DNA of 64,000 nt from Aquisalibacillus elongatus (GCF_003843875.1 NZ_RKRF01000007.1:744001-808000); one strand, 5' to 3'; shown: positions 32,780 through 43,057, numbered from the stretch's first letter. Translations and numbers: made by a program. Notes: generated by a model from the sequence alone, not told the origin.

Positions 32780-32892
32780 AAAAAAACCTCTTTGCGAAAG
32801 GTCGCAAAGAGGTATACTTGTGCATACTACGGCTCACAAGCTTACGTTCACAACCTTTCTAGCCTCGCTGGACTAAATTTAAAGGTTTAATA
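32780..32892 (-). promoter_or_regulatory. PyrR-dependent attenuator in the pyrR-uraA interval
   Basis: Minus-strand RNA elements in order: PyrR-binding hairpin with loop AGTCCAGCGAGGCT (complement of 32861-32874, fits ARUCCNGNGAGGYU) closed by AACCTTT/AAAGGTT; an antiterminator pairing between 32853-32859 and 32796-32802 (7 bases); and a terminator stem ACCTCTTTGCG/CGCAAAGAGGT at 32786-32813 followed by TTTTTTATT. UMP-bound PyrR stabilises the first hairpin and so terminates transcription before uraA. Confidence 0.93.
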
Positions 32893-32897
32893 TTTAA

Positions 32898-33452
<555 letters not shown>

Positions 33453-33460
33453 TTACATAA

Positions 33461-33575
33461 AAAACCCTCTTTTGCCCACAAGGTGACAAAAGAGGGTTTA
33501 GATACACGAATCCCTAATTACCGATCTCATCGTCACCTTGTTAGCCTCTCTGGACTAAGCTTAAAGGTTTTTTAT
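33461..33575 (-). promoter_or_regulatory. PyrR-dependent attenuator in the pyr operon 5' leader
   Basis: The minus-strand RNA has the PyrR site AGTCCAGAGAGGCT (complement of 33543-33556) in a hairpin closed by ACCTT/AAGGT (33535-33568). The 10-base antiterminator arms ACAAGGTGAC (33478-33487) and GTCACCTTGT (33532-33541) are exact complements. The terminator stem AAACCCTCTTTTG/CAAAAGAGGGTTT (33462-33499) is followed by a T-rich run. All three alternative structures are directly visible. Confidence 0.95.
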
Positions 33576-33586
33576 TCTAATTACTA

Positions 33587-33615
33587 ATACTAAAAGCTTT
33601 TGCGAATAATGTCAA
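33587..33615 (-). promoter_or_regulatory. Sigma-A promoter of the pyr operon
   Basis: Minus strand TTGACA (complement of 33610-33615), exactly 17 bases, then TAGTAT (complement of 33587-33592). The -35 box overlaps the TGA stop of the upstream pseudouridine synthase gene (33612-33614). The leader then enters the PyrR attenuator at once. Confidence 0.85.
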
Positions 33616-34529
33616 TACAATTTTGCAACTTGGTCTAATGTTTCTTTAAAAATGTCAGGCGGTTCACTCGTAAAACTTATCTCTTCACCTGTCATCGGAT
33701 GTGTGAACGCTAATTTTCTAGCATGTAAAGCCTGACCTTGTACGTCTAATGTTTTTCGGCGACCGTATTTTGGGTCACCTACTAATGGATGTTCAATATA
33801 TTTGAAATGAACACGAATCTGATGCGTCCTTCCGGTTTCCAAATCGCAATAGACATGCGAAAATTGATCAAAACGCTCAACGACTGAAAAATGAGTCACG
33901 GCAGGCTTTCCGTTTTCGACGACTGCCATTTTCTGACGATCGTTAGGGTCGCGTCCTATTGGCGCATCAATCGTTGCCTTATCATGATCAATCCTGCCGT
34001 GAACAATCGCTTCGTATTGACGTTTTATGTCTTTGTGAGCTAATTGATCGGATAATCGCTCGTGCGCTTGATCATGTTTAGCGACGACCAAAAGTCCACT
34101 TGTATCCTTATCAATTCGATGAACGATCCCTGGCCGGTACACGCCATTTATTCCAGACAAATCATCGCAATGATAAAGCAACGCATGAACTAAAGTCCCT
34201 GTTCGGTGTCCATGCGACGGGTGAACGACCATGCCTTTTGCCTTATTAACAACTAACAAATGCTCATCTTCATACACAATATCAAGTGGAATATTCTCAG
34301 GTTCGATTTCAAGCTCTTGTACTTCTGGCTCTTCCCACTCGATGTGATTTCCTAATTGGCATTTATAGTTACTTTTAACGGTCTCACCGTCAACCAATAC
34401 AAGGCCATCCTTAATCCAAGATTGCACCTGGCTTCTCGATGCATTTTCATTCAAATCCGTTAACACTTTATCGATCCTTTGATTTTGATAAGTTTCCGTA
34501 ATTTCAAATTGTTGTTTACTCATTCGCAT
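33612..34529 (-). CDS. RluD-type 23S rRNA pseudouridine synthase (YlyB)
   Basis: 305 residues. An N-terminal S4 RNA-binding domain (about 15-75; SRSQVQSWIKDGLV) is followed by the RluA/RluD catalytic domain with HRIDKDTSGLL, whose Asp is catalytic, and GRTHQIRVH. Likely modifies 23S rRNA; the exact positions cannot be inferred. ATG 34529 and ATG 34523 are both possible; the Shine-Dalgarno AGGGAAAG fits either. The start overlaps the lspA end, and the stop codon overlaps the pyr -35 box. Confidence 0.92.
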   Translation of the reverse strand: MRMSKQQFEITETYQNQRIDKVLTDLNENASRSQVQSWIKDGLVLVDGETVKSNYKCQLGNHIEWEEPEVQELEIEPENIPLDIVYEDEHLLVVNKAKGMVVHPSHGHRTGTLVHALLYHCDDLSGINGVYRPGIVHRIDKDTSGLLVVAKHDQAHERLSDQLAHKDIKRQYEAIVHGRIDHDKATIDAPIGRDPNDRQKMAVVENGKPAVTHFSVVERFDQFSHVYCDLETGRTHQIRVHFKYIEHPLVGDPKYGRRKTLDVQGQALHARKLAFTHPMTGEEISFTSEPPDIFKETLDQVAKLY

Positions 34530-34989
34530 TCTTTCCCTTATTTTTCATTTCATCGATTAACATCATAACAATCACCAAAACAACACCCACCGTTAAAGCC
34601 GAATCTGCAATATTAAAAATTGGAAAATCATAAGCAAAAATCATCACATCAATAAAATCAATCACTTCTTGTAAAAAGACCCTATCAATAAAATTACCAA
34701 TTGCTCCTCCTAATATAAACGCAAACCCAACCATCAACCATGGGTAACTATCTTTGTACAATTGCATGTAATAAATAATCACACCAATGACAATCACCGT
34801 AACAATATAAAACAACCACATCTGTCCTTCTAGAATCCCCCAAGCGGCTCCAGAATTTCGATGCGAAGTAATACTAAGAAAACCCGGTATCACCTCTTTT
34901 GATTCATAAAGCTTCATGGAACTGGCCACTGACCATTTCGTTAGTTGATCTAATATAATAATAATAAGTGTAATTATGTAATATCTCAC
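34516..34989 (-). CDS. lspA: Lipoprotein signal peptidase (signal peptidase II)
   Basis: 157 residues, four membrane segments. Cleaves prolipoprotein signal peptides. The aspartate pair is in GNFIDR and FNIADS. The open frame extends to 35073 with an unrelated N-terminus, but a GGAGG Shine-Dalgarno 7 bases before GTG 34989 gives RYYIITLIIIILDQLTKW, which is family-like. The first helix has LDQLTK. It precedes the pseudouridine synthase with an overlap, as in Bacillus. Confidence 0.95.
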   Translation of the reverse strand: MRYYIITLIIIILDQLTKWSVASSMKLYESKEVIPGFLSITSHRNSGAAWGILEGQMWLFYIVTVIVIGVIIYYMQLYKDSYPWLMVGFAFILGGAIGNFIDRVFLQEVIDFIDVMIFAYDFPIFNIADSALTVGVVLVIVMMLIDEMKNKGKNANE

Positions 34990-35056
34990 TTCGCAACCTC
35001 CATTACAATCTATCCTATTGCATTTTACCACAAATTTTAAAATTAGACGATAAACA

Positions 35057-35086
35057 AAAAGAGCCCTGACCAAGTCAGGACTCTTT
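35057..35086 (-). terminator. Intrinsic terminator of ileS
   Basis: Stem AAAAGAG-CCTGAC with GTCAGG-CTCTTTT (one mismatch) across 35057-35086, followed on the minus strand by TTTTTGTTT. It starts 6 bases after the ileS stop and separates it from lspA. Confidence 0.85.
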
Positions 35087-35092
35087 TCCTTA

Positions 35093-37834
35093 TTAACCTA
35101 CAATATCTGCGCAACGTTCGCATAAATCAGGCTGTTGTTCGTCTTTTCCGACGGAATGAGATGCAACCCAGCAACGTTGACATTTTTCACCTTCGTGTTT
35201 TTCAACGGCGACGGACACGCGTTCATACGATTTTGCTAAATTGTGACTTTCAGCTAGATCAACTTCTGATACGATTAAATACTGATGCAAGTGTTCCATG
35301 GATTCAAGGAGGTCCATGGTCGCTTCGTCTTTTGGAACAATCGTCACTTTAGCCTCTAATGATTTACCAATAACTTTATCTGCACGTGCTTCTTCAAGTG
35401 CTTTTAGGACGTCTTCACGGATTGCCATGAAGTCTTCCCATTTTTCTTTAATTGTTGCTTCGTGTTGTACGGTTCTTGCTTCAGGCATATCTGTGAGTTG
35501 AACGCTTTCTTCTTCAACCCCTGGGATATATTGGTAAGCTTCTTCTGTTGTATGAGACAGAATTGGAGACATTAACTTCGTTAAAGCAACGATCATTTCA
35601 TGATAAACCGTTTGAATGCTGCGACGACGATGATCATCAGCTTTTTCGATATATAAAATATCTTTCGCAAAGTCGAGATAGAACGAGCTTAGATCAACGG
35701 TACAGAAATTGTTGATCGTATGATAAATCGTTGAGTAATCATAGTCATCATAAGCTTTACGTACTTTGCGAATTGTCTCTTGCAAACGAATAAGCATATA
35801 GCGATCGACTTCTTCTAGATCTGCTTCAGCTACAGCATCTTTTGCTGGGTCAAAATCGTGTAAGTTTCCGAGTAAGAAACGGAACGTATTACGGATCTTA
35901 CGATAAACTTCTGCTACTTGTTTTAAAATATTATCTGATACACGTACGTCTCCTGAGTAATCCGTACTTGCTACCCATAAACGTAAAATGTCAGCCCCTA
36001 GCTGTTTCATGACCTTAGAAGGAACCATCACGTTACCAAGTGATTTACTCATTTTACGGCCTTCGCCATCTAGTGTGAAGCCGTGGCTTAAGATTCCTTT
36101 ATAAGGTGATTTACCAGTGACAGCTACGGATGTTGTAAGTGATGAGTTAAACCAACCACGGTACTGATCAGAACCTTCTAAATATAAGTCAGCCGGACGA
36201 TTTAAATCATCGCGTTCGACTAAGACGCCTTGGTGTGTGGAACCAGAGTCAAACCAAACATCCATGATGTCCGTTTCCTTAGTAAATTCACCATTCGGAC
36301 TAGATGGGTGTGTGAACCCTTTAGGTAGTAAATCTTTTGGTTCATATTCGAACCAGACATTTGACCCGTGCTGTTTAAATAAGTTCGCAACATGATCAAT
36401 CGTTTCTTCAGTAATAATTGGCTCGCCATTTTCACCATAAAATACTGGAATAGGCACACCCCAAACACGTTGACGAGAAATACACCAATCTTCACGGTCT
36501 TTAACCATGTTGTGCATACGAATCTCGCCCCAATGTGGGTGCCAGTTAACATCCTTAACTGCTTGTAGAAGTTCATCTCTGAAATCTTTTACTGATGCAA
36601 ACCACTGAGATGTCGCACGGAAGATCGTTGGCTTTTTCGTACGCCAGTCATGTGGGTATGAGTGTGTCATGAATTCAAGCTTTAATAAAGCCCCTACTTC
36701 TTCTAACTTCTCTGTAATTTCTTTATTGGCTTTATCATAAAATTGCCCTTCAAAGCCAGGAGCTTCTTCTGTAAAGACCCCTTTTTCATTTACCGGACAT
36801 AAGACATCTAACCCGTACTGTTTACCAATCCAGAAGTCATCCTCACCATGACCAGGTGCTGTGTGTACACATCCTGTACCTGATTCTGTTGTAACGTGAT
36901 CACCTAAGATAACGAGTGAATCACGGTCGTAGAATGGATGCTTGGTAACGACACGTTCAAGCTCTTTACCTTGGAGAGTCTTCACGACTTCAGGGCTTTC
37001 CCATTCAGCTTTTTCAGATACTTCTTCCAATAAGTCTTGTGCAATCACGTATTTTGTACCTTGATTGTCAACGACAGCATATTCTAACTCCGGATGAACG
37101 GCAATCGCTAAGTTTGCCGGAATCGTCCAAGGTGTTGTCGTCCAGATAACGAACTTCTCATCGCCATCTAAGACACCGTTTCCGTCTGTAACATCAAATG
37201 AAACATAGATCGATGGTGAGCGTTTATCTTGATATTCGATTTCGGCTTCTGCTAAAGCTGATTCAGATGACGGAGACCAATAGACAGGTTTTTTCCCTTT
37301 ATAAATATAGCCACGGTTCGCCATTTCGCCAAACACTCGAATTTGTTGAGCTTCAAATTCAGGGTTTAGTGTGATATATGGGTTTTCCCAATCCCCGCGA
37401 ACACCTAATTGCTTGAACTGTTCACGCTGACGGTCAATTTGATCAAGCGCATACTCTTCGCAAAGCTTTCTAAACTCAGCGACACTCATTTTTTTACGGT
37501 CAATTTTTTTCTTTTTCGTTAAAGCGACTTCAATCGGTAGACCGTGTGTGTCCCAGCCAGGTACATACGGCGCGTGGAAACCTGCCATGGATTTATAGCG
37601 CACGATAAAGTCTTTTAAAATCTTGTTTAGCGCATGGCCCATGTGTAAATCACCATTCGCATATGGCGGTCCATCGTGTAGTACAAATAACGGACGGCCT
37701 TTCGTGCGATCTTGAACTTTTTGATAAATGTTTTCGTCATCCCAATGCTGCTGCATTTCGGGTTCGCGTTTCGGTAAATTACCGCGCATTGGAAATTCGG
37801 TCTTCGGCATCAATAGCGTTTCCTTATAACTCAT
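35093..37834 (-). CDS. ileS: Isoleucyl-tRNA synthetase
   Basis: 913 residues, bacterial-type class I synthetase. HIGH-like motif [11 protein letters not shown] (about 61-71), editing domain CP1 with [13 protein letters not shown], signature KMSKSLGN (about 590s) and a C-terminal zinc ribbon CQRCW...CERC. The start has AAAGGAGG. Upstream is an isoleucine T-box and a near-consensus promoter. A lone DksA-like gene (ylyA) usual between ileS and lspA in B. subtilis is missing. Confidence 0.97.
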   Translation of the reverse strand: MSYKETLLMPKTEFPMRGNLPKREPEMQQHWDDENIYQKVQDRTKGRPLFVLHDGPPYANGDLHMGHALNKILKDFIVRYKSMAGFHAPYVPGWDTHGLPIEVALTKKKKIDRKKMSVAEFRKLCEEYALDQIDRQREQFKQLGVRGDWENPYITLNPEFEAQQIRVFGEMANRGYIYKGKKPVYWSPSSESALAEAEIEYQDKRSPSIYVSFDVTDGNGVLDGDEKFVIWTTTPWTIPANLAIAVHPELEYAVVDNQGTKYVIAQDLLEEVSEKAEWESPEVVKTLQGKELERVVTKHPFYDRDSLVILGDHVTTESGTGCVHTAPGHGEDDFWIGKQYGLDVLCPVNEKGVFTEEAPGFEGQFYDKANKEITEKLEEVGALLKLEFMTHSYPHDWRTKKPTIFRATSQWFASVKDFRDELLQAVKDVNWHPHWGEIRMHNMVKDREDWCISRQRVWGVPIPVFYGENGEPIITEETIDHVANLFKQHGSNVWFEYEPKDLLPKGFTHPSSPNGEFTKETDIMDVWFDSGSTHQGVLVERDDLNRPADLYLEGSDQYRGWFNSSLTTSVAVTGKSPYKGILSHGFTLDGEGRKMSKSLGNVMVPSKVMKQLGADILRLWVASTDYSGDVRVSDNILKQVAEVYRKIRNTFRFLLGNLHDFDPAKDAVAEADLEEVDRYMLIRLQETIRKVRKAYDDYDYSTIYHTINNFCTVDLSSFYLDFAKDILYIEKADDHRRRSIQTVYHEMIVALTKLMSPILSHTTEEAYQYIPGVEEESVQLTDMPEARTVQHEATIKEKWEDFMAIREDVLKALEEARADKVIGKSLEAKVTIVPKDEATMDLLESMEHLHQYLIVSEVDLAESHNLAKSYERVSVAVEKHEGEKCQRCWVASHSVGKDEQQPDLCERCADIVG

Positions 37835-37884
37835 CTAAATCCTCCTTTAATCATTAACGTTCGGTTGTTTACGGAAAACGAGAT

Positions 37885-38125
37885 AAAAAAAGAGCCTTCT
37901 CAATTCCCAAACAGGGACGAGAAAGCTCGCGGTACCACCCTCATTGAGTAGCTCTAATAGCCACTCCACTTAACATTCTTAACGTGAATGAACCGTCCTT
38001 TTTTACTGCTTTCAAAAAGGAACTCCGGGATGATCTTCCCTAAAAGGTCGCTACCAGGCTCACACCATCCCTGGCTCGCTTAAAACGTTGGTCTTTTAAG
38101 TACTGTTCCCATCTTCGTTTTCAAA
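37885..38125 (-). promoter_or_regulatory. T-box riboswitch leader of ileS
   Basis: Minus-strand RNA contains the T-box sequence AGGGTGGTACCGCGAG (complement of 37926-37941), which pairs with the NCCA end of uncharged tRNA. A terminator follows, with GCTTTCTC and GAGAAGGC arms at about 37888-37929 and a T7 run. The candidate specifier codon is ATC (complement of 38032-38034) in GGGAAGATCATCCC, consistent with isoleucine. Stem I covers roughly 38040-38120. This fills most of the 353-bp interval between divIVA and ileS. Confidence 0.93.
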
Positions 38126-38152
38126 CATATGATTATTCTTATACGATATGAA

Positions 38153-38181
38153 ATTATATGGAAAAATGCGATTACAGTCAA
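38153..38181 (-). promoter_or_regulatory. Sigma-A promoter of the ileS T-box leader
   Basis: Minus strand TTGACT (complement of 38176-38181), exactly 17 bases, then TATAAT (complement of 38153-38158). It begins 7 bases beyond the divIVA stop and is correctly placed upstream of the T-box. Confidence 0.85.
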
Positions 38182-38187
38182 GAGATT

Positions 38188-38709
38188 TTATTCAGAAGTT
38201 GAATATTCATCTAAACGTTGATCTTCTTCCTCTTCTTCTCCTGTTTCAATTTGGAATAAATCTTCCCAATCATCATTATCAATAATATCGAGTTGTGCTT
38301 CAACTAACATCTTCAAACGCGTACGGAAAACTTTCGCTTGTTTCTTAAGCTCTTCGATTTCCATCGAGACCGTGCGTGATTTAGCTAAAGCTTCATTAAC
38401 GATGCGATCGGCATTCTTTTCCGCTTCTTTAATGATTAGCTTCGCTTCTTTATTCGCGTTGTTTTTAACTTCGTCAGCTGTTTCCTGCGCAACTAGTATA
38501 GAACGATTTAACGTCTCTTCTATGTTATTAAAATGACCATTTTTCTCTTCTAGTTCAGCCACACGGTCTTCTAGAGCCTTTTTCTCACGAATAACCTTTT
38601 CAAAATCTTTAATGACTTGATCTAGAAACTCATTTACTTCATCTTCATCATAGCCACGAAAGCCTCTAGTAAATTCCTTATTATGAATATCCAATGGTGT
38701 TAAACCCAT
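38188..38709 (-). CDS. divIVA: Cell division initiation protein DivIVA
   Basis: 173 residues. Curved-membrane-binding coiled-coil protein that marks poles and septa and recruits MinJ, and RacA during sporulation. The N-terminal crossed-loop domain LTPLDIHNKEFTRGFRGYD (about 3-21) holds the membrane-inserting Phe; then a long coiled coil to about 150 and an acidic tail with EEEEED. AAAGGGGG Shine-Dalgarno. It follows ylmH. Confidence 0.96.
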   Translation of the reverse strand: MGLTPLDIHNKEFTRGFRGYDEDEVNEFLDQVIKDFEKVIREKKALEDRVAELEEKNGHFNNIEETLNRSILVAQETADEVKNNANKEAKLIIKEAEKNADRIVNEALAKSRTVSMEIEELKKQAKVFRTRLKMLVEAQLDIIDNDDWEDLFQIETGEEEEEDQRLDEYSTSE

Positions 38710-38791
38710 CTTTTAGCCCCCTTTTAGTACTCATACGTCGCAAGATATATAAACATATTCGACAATAAAATATAAAATCCTGCAAAGTTTT

Positions 38792-39565
38792 CTATATTAA
38801 CTTAGCAGCACGAATTCTTATTTTACCTTTTTTCGTTTCTCCTAAAATATCTAACAATTTACTTCGACCCTTTGTACGAACGGAGATTAAATCACCAGGC
38901 TGTAAAGTAAAAGAAGCATCTTTGACAACTCGGTAGTTAACTTTGACTGCTTCTTTCTTGATATAATCTTGGGCTTTCTGTCTAGAGATTTGATAAATGT
39001 CTTTTAAGATCACATCTAATCTCGTCGACGAAACGGTGGTTTCTCGTTCTGCCCAATGATGGTCTTGTTTGGTGATATGATCTAAAGAAACGTCTTTTAA
39101 TGTTATCGACGTATTTTTTATTTTTGTTAACTGCATTTGGATAAAAATCGCAATTTCTTCGTCAATCAAAATTTGAAAGACACCGTCATCTACGATTAAG
39201 TCCCCAATCTTCTTCCGTTGGATCCCTAATGACATTAAGGTACCTAAGACATCTCGGTGAGATAAGTTAACAAACTTTTGGTTATATGTTCCCTCTAATA
39301 GTGTGATATGAAACTGATCATTTTCTACTGATTCATAAAATGGGGCAAGGATGGCTTTCTTTCTTTCGGCCTGTCCATATCCACCATAAAATAAAAGCTG
39401 CATATCACTTTGCTTACCTATAATAGATTCAAAAATCGTTTGTTCTCTAGGATCCAAAAAATCAGTGACAACTGTTTTATATTGAACGTCAACTTGTTCT
39501 TTCCAATCTAAAGCTTGATCAATAAACGATTGTTCTTCTGGTCTAAAGTGCTGATAAATATCCAT
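38792..39565 (-). CDS. ylmH: S4-domain RNA-binding protein YlmH
   Basis: 257 residues. An N-terminal domain of unknown fold is followed by a C-terminal S4 domain (about 180-250; VSSTRLDVILKDIYQISRQKAQDYIKK split here). B. subtilis YlmH was reported to act in ribosome-associated quality control alongside RqcH, in a role overlapping with RqcP. The start at 39565 has GAGGGAA 5 bases upstream; an in-frame ATG 12 bases earlier is inside the Shine-Dalgarno. Confidence 0.92.
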   Translation of the reverse strand: MDIYQHFRPEEQSFIDQALDWKEQVDVQYKTVVTDFLDPREQTIFESIIGKQSDMQLLFYGGYGQAERKKAILAPFYESVENDQFHITLLEGTYNQKFVNLSHRDVLGTLMSLGIQRKKIGDLIVDDGVFQILIDEEIAIFIQMQLTKIKNTSITLKDVSLDHITKQDHHWAERETTVSSTRLDVILKDIYQISRQKAQDYIKKEAVKVNYRVVKDASFTLQPGDLISVRTKGRSKLLDILGETKKGKIRIRAAKLI

Positions 39566-39583
39566 GTATTCCCTCACTTACAA

Positions 39584-39847
39584 TTAGAACATACTAAAAA
39601 ATAATACTTGTGCACCCTGAACAGCTAAGTTAAGAACTAAAATAGCAACAATTGGTGAAATATCAATCATACCTAAAGGTGGAATGATTTTTCTAAACGG
39701 CTCTAAGAATGGCTCGCAAATAGAACTTAAAAATTGTCCGATTGACGATTCACGAGCTCCAGGGAACCAAGACATTATAATGTAAGCAATTAATGCAAAT
39801 GAATAGATTTGTAACCCATTAATGATAATCATCGCTATAAATTCCAT
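39584..39847 (-). CDS. yggT: YggT family membrane protein (YlmG)
   Basis: 87 residues with two membrane helices and a central loop with [20 protein letters not shown], the YggT signature. The gene is conserved in the ylm/sepF cluster of Gram-positive bacteria; the role is not settled, but depletion affects division or chloroplast nucleoid distribution in relatives. It lies 11 bases after sepF. Confidence 0.93.
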   Translation of the reverse strand: MEFIAMIIINGLQIYSFALIAYIIMSWFPGARESSIGQFLSSICEPFLEPFRKIIPPLGMIDISPIVAILVLNLAVQGAQVLFFSMF

Positions 39848-39858
39848 TTTTCAACAAC

Positions 39859-40293
39859 CTACCTTCTAAATTGTTCTTCTTCATCAAATAGTTCTGTGAT
39901 ATTGCCCGATATATTAACGTGTTCTGGTGTGCATAAAAATGTTTGTTGTCCTAGTTTTTGTATATTGCCATTTAATGCATAGACTGTCCCACTTAAGAAA
40001 TCGACGACGCGACGGCCTGTTTGTGTATCAAGGCGCTGTAAGTTCACGACAATTGACTGCCGTTTTTTCAAATAGTCCGCCATATTCTGCGTTTCATCAT
40101 ATTCGGTCGGTTCGCACAAGACCATTTTCGCATCATTTTGTACAGATGATAGACTTACTATATTATCTTTATTCTGTTTAGATTGCTGAACCGCTCGTTC
40201 TTCAGAATGCGGACGTTCAGAATGTGTTGCTTCTTCTACTTCCTCATATTCATCGAATTCAAAAAATGATTTGAATTTATCTTTAAATCCCAT
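39859..40293 (-). CDS. sepF: Cell division protein SepF
   Basis: 144 residues. An N-terminal amphipathic membrane-binding helix (MGFKDKFKSFFEF), a variable linker, and the C-terminal SepF domain (about 60-140) with VVNLQRLDTQTGRRVVDFLSG split by its fold. SepF forms rings that bundle FtsZ filaments and anchors them to membranes. AAGGAGG Shine-Dalgarno. Confidence 0.95.
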   Translation of the reverse strand: MGFKDKFKSFFEFDEYEEVEEATHSERPHSEERAVQQSKQNKDNIVSLSSVQNDAKMVLCEPTEYDETQNMADYLKKRQSIVVNLQRLDTQTGRRVVDFLSGTVYALNGNIQKLGQQTFLCTPEHVNISGNITELFDEEEQFRR

Positions 40294-40305
40294 GATTTAG
40301 CCTCC

Positions 40306-40989
40306 TTAATTCTTTTTCTCATTCCCAACTAGGCTAGATCCAACTCTGATATGAGTCGCTCCCTCTTCTATGGCAATTTCAAAGTCCTGACTCATTCCCA
40401 TTGATAAATATGTACATGGCGCGTGTGAAAATTGTTGACTCTGGATATGATCACGCATTTCCCGTAAAGACCTAAAACAATTCCGTATAACAGTCTCATC
40501 TTCCGTTAACGGCGCCATCGTCATTAAGCCAATAACTTTAATATTAGGATACAATTTCATTTTTTCAATAAAAGATTCAAGTTCATCTGGGTCTAACCCA
40601 TGCTTGGATTCTTCTCCGCCAGTGTTAACTTGGACAAAGCATGGAACTATTTGATCGGCACGTTTATTAATTTCCTTTGCGAGTGATGGCCGGTCAAGTG
40701 AATGAATATAATCAACATAATGAATGACTTCTTTTACTTTGCGAGATTGCAATGTTCCAATGAAATGCCACGTAACGTTATTTCCAATCGATTCATACTT
40801 TTTGAAAAAGCCGTCTAAACGATTTTCTCCTAAATGCTTAATACCCAAGTCAACAGCCTTTTGGGCAGTTTCAACAGAGACATATTTCGTGACTGCAATA
40901 ACTTGTATATCTTCAGCATGGCGGTTCGACCTTTCACATGCAAGTCGAATACGCTCGTTAAGATTTTCATATCGATTTTGTAAAGTCAT
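40306..40989 (-). CDS. yggS: YggS family pyridoxal phosphate homeostasis protein (YlmE)
   Basis: 227 residues, alanine-racemase-like PLP barrel without racemase C-domain. The PLP lysine is in IAVTKYVS (about 29-36), and [10 protein letters not shown] and [10 protein letters not shown] are typical. It controls PLP and amino-acid pools. The frame extends to 41010, but the GAGGGG Shine-Dalgarno precedes ATG 40989. Confidence 0.94.
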   Translation of the reverse strand: MTLQNRYENLNERIRLACERSNRHAEDIQVIAVTKYVSVETAQKAVDLGIKHLGENRLDGFFKKYESIGNNVTWHFIGTLQSRKVKEVIHYVDYIHSLDRPSLAKEINKRADQIVPCFVQVNTGGEESKHGLDPDELESFIEKMKLYPNIKVIGLMTMAPLTEDETVIRNCFRSLREMRDHIQSQQFSHAPCTYLSMGMSQDFEIAIEEGATHIRVGSSLVGNEKKN

Positions 40990-41018
40990 ACTCCATCCCC
41001 TCGGCTGCATCTTTTAGT

Positions 41019-41816
41019 TCATTCATTAATTTTAATAAATGCCATCATTCTTCCGGTTATACCATGGTCCCTTCTATGTGAAAAGAATAGATCTTCATCA
41101 CGATAAGTACAATATTCTGTGATATGAATGTTCGCTTCTTTAACACCAGCATCGACCAAATATCTGAAGTTTAACCGCTTTAAATCTAATTGAGCATGAC
41201 CATCAGAAGTAGGTGTTAATACCTCATGATGAATCGTTTCCGGAATATGATCGATGACACGCTGGTCGATTTCATAATGCTCTTTCGATATGCAAGGACC
41301 AATCACGACTTCAAGGTTTTCAGGACTAGCCCCTTTTTCTTTAAATCGCTTCGTCATATGAGTGCCAATTTCTTGCACAGTACCTTTCCAACCCGCATGG
41401 GCAATTCCGACCCAATTGGAATCTTTTGATTTAAATAATAATGGTACACAGTCAGCATAAAAAGCCGTTAAAACATGTGTGGGTTCATTCGTAATTAATC
41501 CGTCAGCATCTACTTTTGGTTGCTCGTGATGATAAAGTGTTAAATCAGGTTCTTCTGATAAATCTATAATATCACGACTATGTACTTGATTTAAGGACTT
41601 CCATTCCATTAAATCACACTGAATCCACTCACTAAAATTCTTTCGATTAAGTAAGACATCTTCTCGGTTGTCCTGAACGTGAATACCTAAATTCATAGAA
41701 TCATATGGCGATTTGCTATAACCACCTTTTCTAATCGAAAAACCTGCTGTTATGGGGGAGTGATCCCAAGGTTTAATTCTTAAAAATTTGTTTTGTTCTA
41801 ATTCTAGTACGTCCAC
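41019..41816 (-). CDS. pgeF: PgeF/YlmD-type laccase-domain protein (purine nucleoside phosphorylase-like)
   Basis: 265 residues of the DUF152/multicopper polyphenol oxidase family. Metal-site residues are in YADCVPLLF and GIAHAGWKGT, and a C-terminal FFSHRRDHGITGRM. Family members degrade purine nucleosides or correct peptidoglycan precursor errors; which applies here cannot be told. GTG start with AAGGAGCG. Confidence 0.92.
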   Translation of the reverse strand: MDVLELEQNKFLRIKPWDHSPITAGFSIRKGGYSKSPYDSMNLGIHVQDNREDVLLNRKNFSEWIQCDLMEWKSLNQVHSRDIIDLSEEPDLTLYHHEQPKVDADGLITNEPTHVLTAFYADCVPLLFKSKDSNWVGIAHAGWKGTVQEIGTHMTKRFKEKGASPENLEVVIGPCISKEHYEIDQRVIDHIPETIHHEVLTPTSDGHAQLDLKRLNFRYLVDAGVKEANIHITEYCTYRDEDLFFSHRRDHGITGRMMAFIKINE

Positions 41817-41882
41817 AAGAATCGCTCCTTAATTGTTACCCCTTATTTTATCATAATTCGTAGTCTTTTTCTTCATAAATCT

Positions 41883-42134
41883 TTACTCTAAACGTTGTTG
41901 GACTCTTGGCATTCTAACTAATATAACATCTTCACCAATCGTATCAATATGGGCCCATCTAATTAAAATTTCTTCCTCTTGACCGAACACCCCAAACCAT
42001 TTGCCTTTCGTTTGAACAACAAGCGCTAAGATCACGCCTACGGTTACATCTAATTCTAGGTCATTAATAAAACCTATCTTTTCGCCATTTTCTACATTAA
42101 TAATATCTTTCGTTTGAAGCTCAGATAATAGCAT
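41883..42134 (-). CDS. ylmC: PRC-barrel sporulation protein YmxH/YlmC
   Basis: 83 residues, a single PRC-barrel-like domain: KDIINVENGEKIGFINDLELD, split by loops, followed by WFGVFGQEEEILIRWAHI. Usual partner of sigG in spore formers and itself expressed in sporulation in some species; function unknown. AAGGGG Shine-Dalgarno. The ABC-type gene ylmA of B. subtilis is not present between sigG and this gene. Confidence 0.85.
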   Translation of the reverse strand: MLLSELQTKDIINVENGEKIGFINDLELDVTVGVILALVVQTKGKWFGVFGQEEEILIRWAHIDTIGEDVILVRMPRVQQRLE

Positions 42135-42179
42135 GAAAAATCACCCCTTTGTCATACATAATATGAGAAAACATAAAAA

Positions 42180-42205
42180 AATAGCCCCTGAAATCAGAGG
42201 CTATT
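42180..42205 (-). terminator. Intrinsic terminator of sigG
   Basis: Arms AATAGCCCCTG and CAGAGGCTATT at 42180-42205 (one G-U pair) with a T run on the minus strand (42173-42181). It is 4 bases after the sigG stop. Confidence 0.85.
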
Positions 42206-42209
42206 GTGA

Positions 42210-42992
42210 TTAGCTTTCTAACACATTTTTATTCATTTCTTTTATTGCTGACTTTTCTAAACGGGATACTTGTGCTTGAGAAATCCCAATTTCATCGGCG
42301 ACTTCCATTTGCGTTTTTCCTTCAAAGAAGCGTTGGTTAATGATTAGCTTCTCACGATCGTTCAACCCTTTAATGCCTTCACGTATCGCTAAGTCGTTAA
42401 TCCAAGATGAATCTTTTTGTTTCTCATCTTTTAATTGATCCAAAACGAAAATTGGATCACTGCCATCATTGTAAATTGGTTCAAATAATGACACGGGATC
42501 CTGAATCGCATCGAGTGCGAATACGACATCCTCCTGTGGCACGTCCATCTCTTGAGCAATCTCTTGAGTCGTAGGTTCTGTTGACGTTTTACTCATCAGT
42601 TGCTCTTTAACTTGTAAAGCTTTATAAGCAATATCTCTTAAAGAGCGCGAAACACGTATTGGGTTATTATCTCGTAAATAACGTCTAATCTCCCCAATAA
42701 TCATCGGTACTGCATATGTTGAAAACTTCACATTTTGACTTAAATCAAAATTATCAATGGATTTCATTAAACCAATACATCCGACCTGAAACAGGTCATC
42801 GACATTCTCTCCACGATGATTAAAACGTTTAATGACACTCAATACTAATCTTAAATTACCATTCACTAACTCTTCTCTTGCATCTAACTCTCCAGCTTGC
42901 ATTCTTCTAAATAATTCACGCATTTCCTCGTTTGTTAATACTGGTAACTTTGATGTATCAACACCGCATATTTCAACTTTATGTCTCGACAT
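42210..42992 (-). CDS. sigG: RNA polymerase sporulation sigma factor SigG
   Basis: 260 residues. Late forespore sigma factor. Starts KVEICGVDTSKLPVL; region 2 contains DDLFQVGCIGLMK and FSTYAVPMIIGEIRRYLRDN, region 4 has the helix-turn-helix with EIGISQAQVSRLEK. GGGAGGGG Shine-Dalgarno. It follows sigE by about 150 bases, and a candidate SigF-type promoter lies in the gap. Confidence 0.98.
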   Translation of the reverse strand: MSRHKVEICGVDTSKLPVLTNEEMRELFRRMQAGELDAREELVNGNLRLVLSVIKRFNHRGENVDDLFQVGCIGLMKSIDNFDLSQNVKFSTYAVPMIIGEIRRYLRDNNPIRVSRSLRDIAYKALQVKEQLMSKTSTEPTTQEIAQEMDVPQEDVVFALDAIQDPVSLFEPIYNDGSDPIFVLDQLKDEKQKDSSWINDLAIREGIKGLNDREKLIINQRFFEGKTQMEVADEIGISQAQVSRLEKSAIKEMNKNVLES

Positions 42993-43028
42993 ATGTGCCC
43001 CTCCCGTTTGGAGATGATGTTCAGTTTA

Positions 43029-43057
43029 AAGTTTCTCCAGTACGGGATTTTTTATGC
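43029..43057 (-). promoter_or_regulatory. Weak candidate SigF-type promoter of sigG
   Basis: Minus strand GCATA (complement of 43053-43057), 14 bases, then GGAGAAACTT (complement of 43029-43038), resembling the forespore consensus GYATA and GGNRANANTW. The spacer is one or two bases short. In B. subtilis sigG is transcribed by SigF, so a promoter here is expected. Confidence 0.35.

Noticed and set aside
32673-32837. 55-residue N-terminal extension of uraA with 7-residue KPAGK-type repeats
   Set aside because: It would be translated through the attenuator terminator and the repeats. A strong Shine-Dalgarno and a family-like N-terminus put the start at 32672.
34990-35073. 28-residue Cys-containing extension of LspA
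   Set aside because: No family similarity and GGAGG followed by GTG at 34989 gives the normal first helix.
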